Shown: positions 26,474-37,425, counted from the first letter of the stretch. The stretch is DNA of 64,000 nt from Variovorax sp. WDL1 (GCF_001541225.1 NZ_LMTS01000148.1:17675-81674), one strand, 5' to 3'. The notes: generated by a model from the letters alone, not told the origin. A program made the numbers and translations.

Positions 26474-27285
26474 GCGCGCGGCAGCGTGCGCAGCCAGCCC
26501 AGCCCGTCGGAAGTACCACCGGGCACGGCGCCGCGCGCGGGCCTGTATTCGCAGCCGACCCAGCCCTCCCAGCCGCATTGCGCCGCCACCTCGTCGATCA
26601 CCCTGAACAGGTAGGGATGGTTCAGCTCGCCGACGTCCGGCTCGTGGCGCTCGGGCACGCCCGCGATCTGGAAATGGCCGACGCGGCCGGTCGGCAGGTA
26701 CTTGCGGATCTTCATCGCCACGTCGCCCTCGACGATCTGGCAGTGATACAGGTCCATCTGCACCTTGAGGTTGGGCGCGCCCACCGCTTCGGCGATCTCG
26801 TGCGCATGGTCCTGGCGGTTGAGGAAGAAGCGCGGGATGTCGCGCGTGTTGATCGGTTCGATCAGCAGATCGCGCCCGGCCTTGCCCGCCTCGGCCGCGG
26901 CCCAGCGCAGGTTGTCGATGTAGGTGGGCTGCACCACCTCGCGCTCCACGTCCGCGGGCACCAGGCCGGCCATCACGTGCACGCGGGGGCAGCTCAGGGC
27001 CTCGGCATAGTCCAGGGCCCTCAGCAGGCCTTCGCGGAACTCGGCCTCGCGCCCCGGGAGACAAGCCAGGCCGCGCTCGCCCCCCTCCCAGTCGCCGGGC
27101 GGGCCGTTGAAGAGCACCTGCTGCAGGCCGTTGGCCGAGAGCCGGGCCGCCAGTTCGCGCCGTTCGTAGGGATAGGGAAAGAGGTACTCGACGGCCTGGA
27201 AGCCGTCTTTCGCGGCGGCTTCGAAGCGGTCGAGGAAATCGAGCTCGGGATAGAGCATCGAGAGGTTGGCGGCAAATCGCGGCAT
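26470..27285 (-). CDS. otnI: 2-oxo-tetronate isomerase (hydroxypyruvate isomerase family)
   Basis: A 271-aa TIM-barrel isomerase of the Hyi/AP-endonuclease-2 family ([24 protein letters not shown]). Metal-site motifs are [28 protein letters not shown] and CEYRP. Hyi interconverts hydroxypyruvate and tartronate semialdehyde; the OtnI branch isomerises 2-oxo-tetronate. The otnK/otnC/ltnD neighbours favour OtnI. ATG 27285 is the family start, 20 bp downstream of otnC. The in-frame extension to 28098 overlaps otnC and is spurious. Confidence 0.88.
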   Translation of the reverse strand: MPRFAANLSMLYPELDFLDRFEAAAKDGFQAVEYLFPYPYERRELAARLSANGLQQVLFNGPPGDWEGGERGLACLPGREAEFREGLLRALDYAEALSCPRVHVMAGLVPADVEREVVQPTYIDNLRWAAAEAGKAGRDLLIEPINTRDIPRFFLNRQDHAHEIAEAVGAPNLKVQMDLYHCQIVEGDVAMKIRKYLPTGRVGHFQIAGVPERHEPDVGELNHPYLFRVIDEVAAQCGWEGWVGCEYRPARGAVPGGTSDGLGWLRTLPRA

Positions 27286-27305
27286 GGGGATGGGTCCTCG
27301 TTTTC

Positions 27306-27968
27306 TTACCAGCGTGCACCGAAGTAACGGCGCAACTCGTCGATCCGTGGCGGTGCCAGCGGCTGCGCCGACTGCTTGTTCAGCAGCCACAGCCGGGCGG
27401 TCTCCTCGAGTTCCTCCAGCACGGCCATGGCGGCGGCGGGCGTCTCGTGCCAGACGTTGGGGCCCAGGCGCTCCAGCATCACCGCGCGGATGGGCGTGCC
27501 GCGCTCGCCGTAGCGCCCGATGGCGTGTGCCACCTGCTCGGCCGCTTCGGGCGCGCCGGGACGGTGGTAGGGGATCACCGGCACGTGGCCGACCTTCATC
27601 ACGAAATAGGGCGTGAGCGGCGGCAGCAGCTCCTCGCCCGGCGCGTCCAGCGTAAGCGCGACGCAGTGCGTGCTGTGGGTGTGGATCACGTAGCGCGTGC
27701 CCGGGTCGAAGCGCGTGGCGGCGGCGTGGATGCGGGCGTGCAGCGCGATGGTCTTGCTGGCGCGGTCGCCGCCGGCCTGGTTCAGGCCGGCGTCCAGCCG
27801 GGCGAGCTTTGCAGGGTCGAGGAAACCCAGGCAGGCATCGGTCGGGGTGATGAGGTAGCCGTCGTCCAGCCGCACGCTGATGTTGCCGGCGGTGGCATGC
27901 ACGTAGCCGCGCTCGAACAGGCTGCGGCCGATGCGGCAGATCTCTTCGCGTGCCTGGCTTTCGGTCAT
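27306..27968 (-). CDS. otnC: 3-oxo-tetronate 4-phosphate decarboxylase (class II aldolase family)
   Basis: A 220-aa class II aldolase/adducin-family enzyme. Zinc-site motifs are [10 protein letters not shown] (residues 24-33) and [10 protein letters not shown] (about 94-103). In the four-carbon acid-sugar pathway OtnC decarboxylates 3-oxo-tetronate 4-phosphate to dihydroxyacetone phosphate. L-fuculose- or ribulose-phosphate aldolases share the fold, so the name rests on operon context. The start overlaps the otnK stop by 4 bp. Confidence 0.9.
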   Translation of the reverse strand: MTESQAREEICRIGRSLFERGYVHATAGNISVRLDDGYLITPTDACLGFLDPAKLARLDAGLNQAGGDRASKTIALHARIHAAATRFDPGTRYVIHTHSTHCVALTLDAPGEELLPPLTPYFVMKVGHVPVIPYHRPGAPEAAEQVAHAIGRYGERGTPIRAVMLERLGPNVWHETPAAAMAVLEELEETARLWLLNKQSAQPLAPPRIDELRRYFGARW

Positions 27969-29227
27969 CCGAGCAATGTAAATGCTTTCGTGAAGAAGTC
28001 GTCGGTGCCGAAGTTGCCGGACTTGAGCGCGATGTGCAGGCCGACGCCGCCTTCGGCCTGCGCATGGCACCAGGGGACGCCGGGATCGATCTGCGCACCG
28101 ATCTGCAGTTGCTCGATGCCGAGCGCCTGCACGCAGGCGCCGGAAGTCTCGCCGCCCGCCACCACCAGCTGCCGCACGCCCTGCGCGACGAGCCCGCGGG
28201 CGATGGCGGCGATGGTGCGCTCCACCATCGCGCCGGCCTCCTCGACCCCGAGCCGGCCTTGGACCGATTGCACGGCCCCGGCCTCTGCCGTCGAATAGAC
28301 CAGCACGGGGCCGTCCTCGATCAAGGGCGCCGCCCAGGCCAGTGCCTCGGCCGCGACGTCCACGTCGGCGGCGATGCGCAGCGGATCGATCGCCAGCGCC
28401 GGCCGGCCTGATCCGATGAAGTGGCGCACCTGCCGGTTGGTGGCCGGCGAGCAGCTGCCGGAAACCACCGCCCGCAGGCCGGCCGCAGCGGGAAGCGCGC
28501 CGGCGTTCGCGCAAGGCGCGATGCCGAAGTTGGCCGGCAGCCCGATCGCCACGCCCGAACCCGCGGTCACCAGCGGCATGTCCGCCAGGGCCGGGCCGAG
28601 CCGCAGCAGGTCCTCGTTCGAGACCGCGTCGACGATGGCGATGCCCACGCCCTCGGCGCGCAGCGCGCCGATGCGCTCGCGAACTGCATCCGGGCCGCGG
28701 GCGACCACCGCATGGTCGACCAGCCCCACCTTGCGGCGCGTCTGCGCCTGCAGCACCCGCACGAGGTTGGGGTCGGTCATCGGGGTGAGCGGATGGTTCT
28801 GCATGCCGCTCTCGTTGAGCAGCACCTCGCCCGCGAACAGGTAGCCCTTGAACACGGTGCGCTTGTTGTCGGGGAAGGCCGGCGTCGCGATGGTGAAGTC
28901 GGTGCCCAGCGCCTCCATCAGCGCCTCGGTGACCGGGCCGATGTTGCCCTGCGGCGTGCTGTCGAAAGTGGAGCAGTACTTGAAATAGATCTGCCGCGCG
29001 CCTTGCGCCTGCAGCCAGCGCAACGCGGCGAGCGACTGCCCCACCGCCTCGGCCGGTGCGATGGTGCGCGACTTGAGCGCCACCACCACGGCATCCACAT
29101 CGGCCGCGAGCGGCGCGCTCGGCACGCCGATGGCCTGGACCACGCGCATGCCGGCGCGCACAAGGTTGTTGGCGAGATCGGTGGCGCCGGTGAAATCGTC
29201 GGCGATGCAGCCCAGCAGCAGGTTCAT
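27965..29227 (-). CDS. otnK: 3-oxo-tetronate kinase (four-carbon acid sugar kinase)
   Basis: A 420-aa ATP-dependent kinase of the DUF1537/OtnK family. The N-terminal motif is [18 protein letters not shown] (9-26). The C-terminal nucleotide-binding half has [13 protein letters not shown] and [16 protein letters not shown]. It phosphorylates a 3- or 2-oxo four-carbon acid for decarboxylation by OtnC. It overlaps ltnD (29224-29227) and otnC (27965-27968) by 4 bp each, so the three are translationally coupled. An in-frame extension to 30187 overlaps ltnD and is rejected. Confidence 0.93.
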   Translation of the reverse strand: MNLLLGCIADDFTGATDLANNLVRAGMRVVQAIGVPSAPLAADVDAVVVALKSRTIAPAEAVGQSLAALRWLQAQGARQIYFKYCSTFDSTPQGNIGPVTEALMEALGTDFTIATPAFPDNKRTVFKGYLFAGEVLLNESGMQNHPLTPMTDPNLVRVLQAQTRRKVGLVDHAVVARGPDAVRERIGALRAEGVGIAIVDAVSNEDLLRLGPALADMPLVTAGSGVAIGLPANFGIAPCANAGALPAAAGLRAVVSGSCSPATNRQVRHFIGSGRPALAIDPLRIAADVDVAAEALAWAAPLIEDGPVLVYSTAEAGAVQSVQGRLGVEEAGAMVERTIAAIARGLVAQGVRQLVVAGGETSGACVQALGIEQLQIGAQIDPGVPWCHAQAEGGVGLHIALKSGNFGTDDFFTKAFTLLG

Positions 29228-30132
29228 GGCTTGTTCTTGTCGGCGTTGGATGGCGTGGGCAGCTCGATGCCCGGGAAGATCTTGATGACGGCGCTGTCGT
29301 CCTCCCGGGCAAAGCCCGCTGTGGAGGCCTGCATGAACATCTGGTGTGCGGTGGAGGCCAGCGGCAGCGGAAACTTGCTGGCCCGCGCCGTGTCGAGCAC
29401 CAGGCCGAGGTCCTTGACGAAGATGTCGACCGCGGACATTGGCGTGTAGTCGCCGGCGAGGACATGGGCCATGCGGTTCTCGAACATCCAGCTGTTGCCC
29501 GCGCTGTGCGTGATGACCTCGTACAGCGCCTCGGCCGCCACGCCCTCCCGCAGGCCAAGCGCCATGGCCTCGGCCGCCGCGGCGATGTGCACGCCGGCCA
29601 GCAGCTGGTTGATGATCTTCACCTTGCTGCCGGCGCCGGCGCGGTCCCCGAGGCGGTACACCTTGCCCGCCATGGCCTCGAGCAGCGCGTCGGCCCTGGC
29701 ATAGGCCTCGGGCCTGGCCGAGCTCATCACCGTCATCTGGCCGCTCGCGGCCTTGGCAGCCCCGCCCGAGATCGGCGCGTCGACATAGTGGATGCCGGCG
29801 GTGCCCAGGCGCTCCTCGAGTGCCATCGACCAGTTCGGATCCACGGTGGAGCACATCACGAACACGCTCCCGGGGTTCATCGCGGCAGCCGCGCCTTGCC
29901 CGCCGAACAGCACGGCCTCGGTCTGCTCGGCGTTGACCACGACCGACACGAGCAGTTCGCATTGGGCCGCCACCTCCGCCGGCGTGGCCCAGGCCACGCC
30001 ACCCTGCTCTGCAAAGGCGAGGGCGACGCCGGGACGCGCATCGCACACATGCATTTCGTAGCCCTTGCTGCGCAGCGTGGCGGCGATGCCCGCGCCCATG
30101 GCGCCCAGGCCGACGAGTCCTGCTTTTTTCAT
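29224..30132 (-). CDS. ltnD: NAD-dependent L-threonate dehydrogenase
   Basis: A 302-aa beta-hydroxyacid dehydrogenase. The Rossmann motif is GLGAMGAGIA (8-17), the substrate loop is DAPISGGAAKAASGQMTVM (about 118-136), and the catalytic Lys segment is AGAGSKVKIINQLL. In Otn clusters LtnD oxidises L-threonate to 2-oxo-tetronate; D-glycerate- or tartronate-semialdehyde reductases are the alternative. ATG 30132 is used. It is the first gene of the otn operon, with a 125-bp divergent region to the small membrane protein. Confidence 0.92.
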   Translation of the reverse strand: MKKAGLVGLGAMGAGIAATLRSKGYEMHVCDARPGVALAFAEQGGVAWATPAEVAAQCELLVSVVVNAEQTEAVLFGGQGAAAAMNPGSVFVMCSTVDPNWSMALEERLGTAGIHYVDAPISGGAAKAASGQMTVMSSARPEAYARADALLEAMAGKVYRLGDRAGAGSKVKIINQLLAGVHIAAAAEAMALGLREGVAAEALYEVITHSAGNSWMFENRMAHVLAGDYTPMSAVDIFVKDLGLVLDTARASKFPLPLASTAHQMFMQASTAGFAREDDSAVIKIFPGIELPTPSNADKNKP

Positions 30133-30257
30133 GGGATTCCAAAGAGAGTGTCGAGAGAAGGCTGGGACGTTGTCTCCAGAAGCGCATGCTAGCAACTGCT
30201 CTTGTCCTCGGCCCACCCGCATGATAAGAATCGGCAGCGCCTCAACCAAGGAAAACC

Positions 30258-30545
30258 ATGGACAAAGTTGGAGACAAGGGCGACCTGGGCGACGGCTTTG
30301 CGCGTGCCGACGCGCGCGAGCGCTGGACCACCCTGATGCGCTACGCGCTGGAGGGGGTGATCGCCATCATTGCTCTCGGCGCGGCGCTCGCGTCCATCCC
30401 GTATTGGGGCGGAGCGGACTTCCCCGTCACGAGCCTGGTGATCTATGTCGCGGGCATGGTGTTCATCGCCATGCCGCTGTGCATGTACTACGAATCGCTG
30501 CTGCAGTCGCAACGGCAAAGCCTGGCCGTGCCGGGCGCGCACTAG
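30258..30545 (+). CDS. Small two-helix membrane protein
   Basis: A 95-aa protein with two predicted transmembrane helices (about residues 30-51 ALEGVIAIIALGAALASIPYW and 59-79 SLVIYVAGMVFIAMPLCMYY). An AAGGAAAA Shine-Dalgarno sequence precedes the ATG. It is divergent from ltnD. No family is recognised, and a link to threonate uptake is only positional. Confidence 0.7.
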   Translation: MDKVGDKGDLGDGFARADARERWTTLMRYALEGVIAIIALGAALASIPYWGGADFPVTSLVIYVAGMVFIAMPLCMYYESLLQSQRQSLAVPGAH

Positions 30546-30600
30546 AGCCACAGGCGTTCCCGGTCCGGCACGTCGCTGCCGCCGGCGTGGAACGTCGTCC

Positions 30601-31455
30601 TCATCGACCAGGGCTCGTGCTCGCCACCCGGCGCAAACCTTCGAGCGCGGGCTCGACGATGCACGCATCGGCACCCACTGCATAGACCGCATAGGCCGGA
30701 TACAGGAACTCCGGAGTGCGGGGCACGCGCTTGAGCTGGCCGGATTCGAGATGCCCGCGCACCACGTCGAGCCGGAAGTAGCCGGTGCCGCCGGCCGCCA
30801 GCAGGTACTCGCGCCCGAGCGGCCCGAGCCCGGCCATCACCGCGGCGCTGGACAGCTCGGGAAAGGCGAGGCCGTGCTGCGCCGCGAACTCCGGCCCCCA
30901 GTCGACATACACATAGTCGGCCGGCTCCGGCACGCGCGGCCGCTTCGCGGTGGTGACCATCACGAGCTTCTCCTCGATCAGCAGCTCCACGCGCAGCCCG
31001 GGCCGCTGCTGCGGCGCGTAGGCGACGGCGATGTCGAGCACGCCCGCGGCGACCTTGTCGAGCAGGTCGGGCGGCTCGCCGACTTCGGTGCGAAGCGCCA
31101 GCGCCGGATCGGCGGCGCGCATCCACAGCAGCCATCGCAGCAGCAGCGGGTCCCACAGGCTGACCTCGCAGCCCATCGCGATGACGGCACGGCTGCCGGT
31201 CGGCACAGCCACCTGGTGGCGCGCACGCGCCCAGACCTGCACCAGCGTGGTCGCGTGCGGCAGGAACTGCTCGCCGGCCGGTGTGAGCACGGCGCCCGCC
31301 TTGTTGCGCACGAAGAGCTTGCGGCCGAGCAGCTGCTCCAGCGTGCGCACGCGCGCGCTGACAGAGGTCTGCGTGACGTGCAGGCGCTCTGCCGCGCGCT
31401 GGAAGCTGCGCGTCTCGACGATCTCCAGGAAGGTCCGGGCCAGGTTGATGTCCAC
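30601..31455 (-). CDS. LysR-family transcriptional regulator 1
   Basis: A 284-aa LysR regulator starting at GTG 31455 ((M)DINLARTFLEIVETRSFQRAAERLHVTQTSVSARVR). The winged helix-turn-helix covers residues 1-60 and a periplasmic-binding-protein-like effector domain about 90-280. It lies between the small membrane protein and a small paralogous protein that it diverges from. Two GATGCATC octamers (31474-31481 and 31543-31550) lie in the divergent region and may be contact sites. Target and ligand unknown; the otn operon is one candidate. Confidence 0.9.
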   Translation of the reverse strand: MDINLARTFLEIVETRSFQRAAERLHVTQTSVSARVRTLEQLLGRKLFVRNKAGAVLTPAGEQFLPHATTLVQVWARARHQVAVPTGSRAVIAMGCEVSLWDPLLLRWLLWMRAADPALALRTEVGEPPDLLDKVAAGVLDIAVAYAPQQRPGLRVELLIEEKLVMVTTAKRPRVPEPADYVYVDWGPEFAAQHGLAFPELSSAAVMAGLGPLGREYLLAAGGTGYFRLDVVRGHLESGQLKRVPRTPEFLYPAYAVYAVGADACIVEPALEGLRRVASTSPGR

Positions 31456-31574
31456 GGAAGCAGCGGTTGGTTGGATGCATCATTTTTGCATTCAACTGGC
31501 AATAAATCTCGTTGTACTTGTTGGAAAGGCGAGCCGAAGATCGATGCATCTCCATCCATTCCAAGGAACTCGCC

Positions 31575-31814
31575 ATGTCCATCCTCCAACGACCCTCGGA
31601 CTCCAGTCGCGCCGTTGGTGCCCGGGCCCGCTTGCTCGGGGCGGCGGCCGCAGAAGCTCGTGAACTTCTCAAGGCCTTGCTCAGCCCGAACACACTGGTC
31701 GAAGAGGTCGAGCAGATGCGCACCCTGCAGCTCGCGGCGGATCGCGTCGAGCCCAGCAACCCGGCGCGCGCCGCCTGGTTGCGCTCGCGCGCCTCGCGCA
31801 TCGGCCTTCGCTGA
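31575..31814 (+). CDS. Small paralogous protein A (SP...EEVEQM...IGLR family)
   Basis: A 79-aa soluble, mostly helical protein of unknown function. The segment LLKALLSPNTLVEEVEQMRT and the last 30 residues align with the 78-aa product at 47863-48099 (ALFSPGRIIEEVEEMRAL ... RASRIGLR versus HASRVGLR). Two copies in one 64-kb window make it a real gene family. ATG 31575 is chosen to match the paralogue and for the AAGGAA upstream; an ATG at 31512 is less likely. It ends 10 bp from the convergent LysR 2 gene. Confidence 0.8.
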   Translation: MSILQRPSDSSRAVGARARLLGAAAAEARELLKALLSPNTLVEEVEQMRTLQLAADRVEPSNPARAAWLRSRASRIGLR

Positions 31815-31824
31815 ACGATGCCGT

Positions 31825-32754
31825 TCAGGCCGTCGGATCGAGCGGCACGATCTGCGCGATCAGCGACGCGCCGTCGCTCACCAGGAAGTCCTTGAAGGCC
31901 TGCGCCACCGGCGGCAGGCGCTTGGTGCGCAGGTGCACCACGTACCAGTTCAGCATCAGCGGAAAGCCCTGCACGTCGAGCACGCGCAGGCTGCCGGCCT
32001 TCAGCTCCTGGCTGATGGTATGCGCCGACAGGAAGCTGACGCCCATTCCGGCGATCACCGCCTGCTTGATGGTCTCGGTGCTGCGGATCTCCATCGCGAT
32101 GTTGAGGCCGCGCAGGTCGCCGCCGAAGCCGTCCTCCATCGAGTGCCAGGTGTCGGAACCCTTCTCGCGCACGACGAAGGGCTCGCGCATCAGCCTGGCC
32201 AACGGAATGTCTCTCGCGCCGACCATCGGATGGCCCGGGGCCGCGACGATCACGTACGGATGCGGCGCGAAGGGCTGGTGGACGGTGTCCATGCCGGTGG
32301 GCGGGCGCACCATGATCGCCAGGTCGGTGAGGTTATCCGCAATGCGGGTCAGCAGGTCTTCGCGGTTGTGGACCGTGAAGTTCAGCGTTACGCCGCGGTG
32401 GCGGCCGGCAAACTCCACCAGCAGGCGCGGGAAGAAATAGTCCCCGGCGCTGATCACGCCCACGTTGAGCCGGCCGCCCGAGACGCCGCGGAACTGCGTC
32501 ATCGCATGCTCGGCCGCCTCGAACTGCTGGATGATGGCGCGGCTGATCGCGAGCAGCTCGGTGCCGGCCGGCGTGAGGTAGATCTTCTTGCCGAACTGTT
32601 CGAACAGCACGTTGCCGGCATGCTCCTCGAGCTTGCGGATCTGGGTGGAGACGGCCGGTTGCGTGAGGTGGAGCTCTTCGGCCGCGCGCGAGAAGCTCAG
32701 CAGCCGCGCGACCGCCTCGAAGACCTTCAACTGGCGCAGGGTCGCATGCTTCAT
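31825..32754 (-). CDS. LysR-family transcriptional regulator 2 (CbbR-like)
   Basis: A 309-aa LysR regulator. The DNA-binding domain is KHATLRQLKVFEAVARLLSF then SRAAEELHLTQPAVSTQIRKLEE (residues 2-45), and the effector domain about 90-300. The CbbR/MetR-like N-terminus supports ATG 32754 rather than the open frame to 32799. It is divergent from the toxin-antitoxin pair. No catabolic operon is directly adjacent, so the target is unknown. Confidence 0.9.
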   Translation of the reverse strand: MKHATLRQLKVFEAVARLLSFSRAAEELHLTQPAVSTQIRKLEEHAGNVLFEQFGKKIYLTPAGTELLAISRAIIQQFEAAEHAMTQFRGVSGGRLNVGVISAGDYFFPRLLVEFAGRHRGVTLNFTVHNREDLLTRIADNLTDLAIMVRPPTGMDTVHQPFAPHPYVIVAAPGHPMVGARDIPLARLMREPFVVREKGSDTWHSMEDGFGGDLRGLNIAMEIRSTETIKQAVIAGMGVSFLSAHTISQELKAGSLRVLDVQGFPLMLNWYVVHLRTKRLPPVAQAFKDFLVSDGASLIAQIVPLDPTA

Positions 32755-32831
32755 CCAGGAAATGTAAGCGCGCCAGCGCGCCTGAATGTAGAGGTACACT
32801 GATCGAATCGCATTTGCAACGCATTGCCATC

Positions 32832-33104
32832 ATGAAGACCGCAACCTTCCCATCCCTTCGAGTCGAGGCCGAACTGCGCGAGGCGGCCGAGAGCGTACTT
32901 CGCGAAGGCGAGACGCTGACGAGCCTGATCGAAACCGCGATGCGCGAGACCATTCACCGCCGCCGGGCGCAGGCCGAGTTCCTTGCTCGCGGCTTGAAGT
33001 CGAGCGAGGACGCCAAGCGCACCGGTGTGTACCACTCTGCGACGGCTGTGCACGGCGAGCTTCAGCGCAGGCTGGATGCCCGGCGCAAGCAGGTGCTTGG
33101 ATGA
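32832..33104 (+). CDS. YlcI/YnfO-type ribbon-helix-helix-like antitoxin
   Basis: A 90-aa basic protein (MKTATFPSLRVEAELREAAE, GETLTSLIETAMRETIHRRR) with the pattern of a short DNA-binding RHH protein. Its stop overlaps the toxin start by 4 bp (33101-33104), the usual antitoxin-first order. It is expected to bind the toxin and repress its own promoter. ATG 32832 is preferred over a TTG at 32814. Confidence 0.82.
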   Translation: MKTATFPSLRVEAELREAAESVLREGETLTSLIETAMRETIHRRRAQAEFLARGLKSSEDAKRTGVYHSATAVHGELQRRLDARRKQVLG

Positions 33105-33421
33105 AGGGTGACTTCGAGGTTCGCTACACCGACACAGCCCGCGACGATCTGCTTCGTCTCTTCGATTTCTTGCTCCACCGTGCGCAGACCGCCGAAGATT
33201 TCGACACTGCGCAAATCGCGATCGACACCATCACGGCAGAGGTAGAAGGCCACCTGTGCCGCGCTCCCTTCATCTTTCGGAAGGCTGGCCAAAGCCCTTT
33301 CTTGCGGGAACTGGTCATTCCATTTCGCAGCTCTGGATACGTCGTCCTCTACGAGATTGAAGATGGAACGACCATCAACATCCTGGCCGTTCGACATCAG
33401 CTCGAAGACGACTACCACTGA
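33101..33421 (+). CDS. ParE/RelE-family toxin
   Basis: A 106-aa protein of the RelE/ParE superfamily. VRYTDTARDDLLRLFDFLLHR forms the N-terminal strand-helix, and RELVIPFRSSGYVVLYEIED is the C-terminal strand pair of ParE-like toxins. ParE toxins act on gyrase and RelE toxins on ribosome-bound mRNA; this one looks closer to ParE. It is translationally coupled to the antitoxin and ends 66 bp from the convergent panE-like gene. Confidence 0.88.
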   Translation: MKGDFEVRYTDTARDDLLRLFDFLLHRAQTAEDFDTAQIAIDTITAEVEGHLCRAPFIFRKAGQSPFLRELVIPFRSSGYVVLYEIEDGTTINILAVRHQLEDDYH

Positions 33422-33487
33422 AGAGTTGCAGCCAACGTAGACGCGTCGGGAAGAGGGCGCAGCGGGTGCGTCTCATGTCGAACGCCA

Positions 33488-34498
33488 TCAGGCCATCTCG
33501 TGGAGACGAACCCGCCCGCGCTGGTCTTCCATGGTCCGCGCGAGCAGCTTGACCAGCGAGTACACCGTGTCGATGTGAGGCGTGGCGGTGTCGGTGAGCC
33601 GCGCCAGCTCCACCACCGCGCCAACCAGCGCATCGATCTCCGGCGCGCGCCCGGCCTCCACGTCCTGCAGCATCGAGGTCTTGTGCTTGCCCACCTTCTC
33701 GGCGCCGGCGATGCGCTTTTCCAGCGACACGCGGAACTCGATCCCCAGCTTGTGGGCGACGGCCTGGGCCTCGCGCATCATCGCCGCGGCCAGCTCGCGC
33801 GAGGGCGGGTATTGGCAGATATCGACCAGCGTGGAATGCGACAGGCTGCTGATCGGATTGAAGGTCAGGTTGCCCCAGAGCTTGAGCCAGATCTCGGCGC
33901 GGATGTTGTCGAGCACGGGCGCCTTGAAGCCCGCCTCGCCGAAGCAGGCAGAGACGCGGTTCACGCGGTCGCTCGCGGTGCCGTCCAGCTCGCCGACGGG
34001 GAAACGGTCGCCTTCGATGTGCTTCACAACGCCGGGCGCCACCAGCTCCGAGGCGGGATAGACCACGCAGCCGATGACCCGCTCCGCCGGGATGTTGGCG
34101 GCAACCACGCCGTGCGGATCGACGCTCTTCACTGTCGTGCCTTCGAGCGGTCCACCGTGCTTCTGGAAGTACCAGTAGGGGATGCCGTTCTGCATGGGCA
34201 CCACGACCGTCTGCGGGCCGAAGAGCTTCGGCACTTCGCGCGCCACCGCTTCGACCTGGTGGGCCTTCATCGCGAGGACGACGATGTCCTGCGCGCCGGC
34301 CTGCTCGTAGCGCTCGGTCGCCTTCACGCTGCGCGCGACCTGCTCCTCGCCCTCGGCCGAGATGAGCCGGATGCCGTTCGTGGCGATGGCGTCGAGGTTG
34401 GCTCCCCGCACGATGAACGTGACGTCCTCGCCGGCCAGCGCGAGCTTCGCCCCGACCAGGCCGCCGATCGCGCCGGCGCCTATCACTGCAATCTTCAT
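33488..34498 (-). CDS. 2-dehydropantoate 2-reductase family protein
   Basis: A 336-aa ApbA/PanE-family reductase with the Rossmann motif VIGAGAIGGLVGAKLA (4-19). The mid-domain Lys segment (DIVVLAMKAHQVEAV) and the C-terminal helical domain (ISSLSHSTLVDICQYPP) are visible. The archetype reduces ketopantoate with NADPH for pantothenate synthesis. Many paralogues in catabolic operons reduce other 2-oxo acids, and this one sits at the end of the sucCD/FAH operon. Assignment as biosynthetic panE is therefore uncertain. Confidence 0.85.
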   Translation of the reverse strand: MKIAVIGAGAIGGLVGAKLALAGEDVTFIVRGANLDAIATNGIRLISAEGEEQVARSVKATERYEQAGAQDIVVLAMKAHQVEAVAREVPKLFGPQTVVVPMQNGIPYWYFQKHGGPLEGTTVKSVDPHGVVAANIPAERVIGCVVYPASELVAPGVVKHIEGDRFPVGELDGTASDRVNRVSACFGEAGFKAPVLDNIRAEIWLKLWGNLTFNPISSLSHSTLVDICQYPPSRELAAAMMREAQAVAHKLGIEFRVSLEKRIAGAEKVGKHKTSMLQDVEAGRAPEIDALVGAVVELARLTDTATPHIDTVYSLVKLLARTMEDQRGRVRLHEMA

Positions 34499-34532
34499 GT
34501 CCGATCCTTGAAGTGTTGAATCTCTTGCGAGC

Positions 34533-35315
34533 TCAGCCGTCGCCGAAGCGGTTGCTCAGCCTCCCGATGCCGTTGATCTCGACCTCGACCAGGCTGCCCA
34601 GCTTCATCGAGCCGACACCGACCGAGGTGCCGCACAGGATCACGTCGCCGGGATGCAAGGTCATGTCGAGGGAGATCAGGCTGACCAGCTGCGGCACGGA
34701 AAAGCGCATGTCGCTGATCGGGTAGTGCTGCCGCGCCGCGCCGTCGAGCAGCGTGGTGACGGTGAGCGACGCGGGGTCCAGGCCAGTGGCCACTGCCGGG
34801 CCCATCGGGCAGAAGGTGTCGAAACCCTTGGCGCGCGCCCATTGGGCAAAGGAGGCGTCGCGGTGGAGGATGTCGGCCACCGTCACGTCGTTGGCGCACG
34901 TGTAGCCGAACACGTGTTCCAGCGCCTGCGCTTCCTGCACCGCGGTGCAGGTCTTGCCGATGACGATGCCGAGCTCCCCCTCGAACACCACCTTGCCCTC
35001 GCACAGCGGCTTGCGGATGGGCTCGCCGGCGGCGAGGAAGGAGTTGGGCGCCTTCAGCAGGTACAGCGGTTCGGCCGGCACCGGCAACTGGAGCTTCTCG
35101 CCGAGCGCATGGAAGTTGTTCCATAACGCGATGACCTTGCTGGGTTGGCTGGGCGTGAGCAGCCTGAGCCCGTCGAGCGCGAACACGCTGCCGGTCGGCT
35201 CGGGCGCAGCGAACATGTCACCTCGGTGCTCGCGCACATGCTTGCCCTCCAGCGTGCCGAAGCCCGTCTTGCCGGCGCGTTCGAAGCGGACCCATCGTTG
35301 TTGCGGTTGCTGCAT
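34533..35315 (-). CDS. Fumarylacetoacetate hydrolase (FAH) family protein
   Basis: A 260-aa FAH-fold enzyme. Metal-ligand segments are EGELGIVIGKTC and YTCANDVTVADI, with the C-terminal LHPGDVILCGTSVGVG. Family reactions include C-C bond hydrolysis of acylpyruvates, oxaloacetate decarboxylation and isomerisation of ring-fission products. It starts 7 bp after the sucD-like stop and precedes the panE-like gene by 34 bp. An oxaloacetate or acylpyruvate activity would fit the dicarboxylate context, but this is inference. Confidence 0.88.
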   Translation of the reverse strand: MQQPQQRWVRFERAGKTGFGTLEGKHVREHRGDMFAAPEPTGSVFALDGLRLLTPSQPSKVIALWNNFHALGEKLQLPVPAEPLYLLKAPNSFLAAGEPIRKPLCEGKVVFEGELGIVIGKTCTAVQEAQALEHVFGYTCANDVTVADILHRDASFAQWARAKGFDTFCPMGPAVATGLDPASLTVTTLLDGAARQHYPISDMRFSVPQLVSLISLDMTLHPGDVILCGTSVGVGSMKLGSLVEVEINGIGRLSNRFGDG

Positions 35316-35322
35316 GGCTTTC

Positions 35323-36222
35323 TCAATCGAAGGGAAGGTAGTCGGGGACGACCAGCGAAGCGAGCAGCTTCCCGATGTCGGCGGGATTGCGCGTGACGTG
35401 GATGCCGCAGTCCTTCATCACGGCCAGCTTGGACTCCGCCGTGCCAAGTCCGCCGGAGACGATCGCGCCTGCATGGCCCATGCGCCTGCCGGGCGGCGCG
35501 CTGGCGCCGGCGATGAAGCCGACCACGGGCTTGCGCATGTGGTCCTTGATCCAGCGTGCGCAGCGCTCCTCGGCGTCACCGCCGATCTCGCCGACCATGA
35601 CCACGGCGTCGGTGTGCGGGTCGTCGTTGAAGAGTTTCAGCACATCGATGTGCGCGAGCCCGCCGACCGGATCGCCGCCGATGCCGACCACCGTCGACTG
35701 GCCGATACCGAAGGCCGCGAGCTGGCTGGCGGCCTCGTAGGTCAGCGTGCCGGAGCGCGACACCACGCCGATGCGGCCGCGCTGGTGGATGTGGCCCGGC
35801 ATGATGCCGATCTTGATCTCGTCGGGCGTGATCAGGCCCGGGCAGTTGGGGCCCAGCAGCAGGGTCTTGCGGCCGAGCATGCGGTGCCGCGTGCGGATCA
35901 TGTCGCGCACCGGGATGCCCTCGGTGATGCAGACGACCAGGTCGAGGCCGGCCTCCACCGCTTCGTCGATCGCGGCGGCCGCGAAGGGCGGCGGCACGTA
36001 GATCACCGAGACGGTCGCGCCGGTCCTCTCCTTCGCCTCCCGGACGGTGCCGAAGACCGGAATGCCGTCGAGCGCCTCGCCCGCCTTGTGGGGGTTCACG
36101 CCGGCAACGAAGCACTTCCTGCCGTTGCCGTACTCGCGGCACGCCGCGGTGTGGAAGCGCGCGGTCTTGCCGGTGATGCCCTGCGTGATCACGCGGGTGT
36201 TCCTGTTCACGAGGATCGACAT
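35323..36222 (-). CDS. sucD: Succinyl-CoA ligase-type alpha subunit
   Basis: A 299-aa ADP-forming acyl-CoA ligase alpha subunit. It has the CoA-binding [10 protein letters not shown] start, [19 protein letters not shown] and the phospho-His segment [11 protein letters not shown]. It follows the beta subunit with 1 bp between codons. Divergence from the housekeeping type is visible at [19 protein letters not shown]. Absence of other TCA genes suggests a paralogue for a specialised acid. Malate-CoA ligase was considered, but motifs fit SucCD better. ATG 36222 is chosen over the frame start at 36264. Confidence 0.88.
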   Translation of the reverse strand: MSILVNRNTRVITQGITGKTARFHTAACREYGNGRKCFVAGVNPHKAGEALDGIPVFGTVREAKERTGATVSVIYVPPPFAAAAIDEAVEAGLDLVVCITEGIPVRDMIRTRHRMLGRKTLLLGPNCPGLITPDEIKIGIMPGHIHQRGRIGVVSRSGTLTYEAASQLAAFGIGQSTVVGIGGDPVGGLAHIDVLKLFNDDPHTDAVVMVGEIGGDAEERCARWIKDHMRKPVVGFIAGASAPPGRRMGHAGAIVSGGLGTAESKLAVMKDCGIHVTRNPADIGKLLASLVVPDYLPFD

Positions 36223-36223
36223 C

Positions 36224-37390
<1,167 letters not shown>

Positions 37391-37425
37391 GGCAGGGGCG
37401 ACTATTCGGGCATGGGGCGAAAAAT

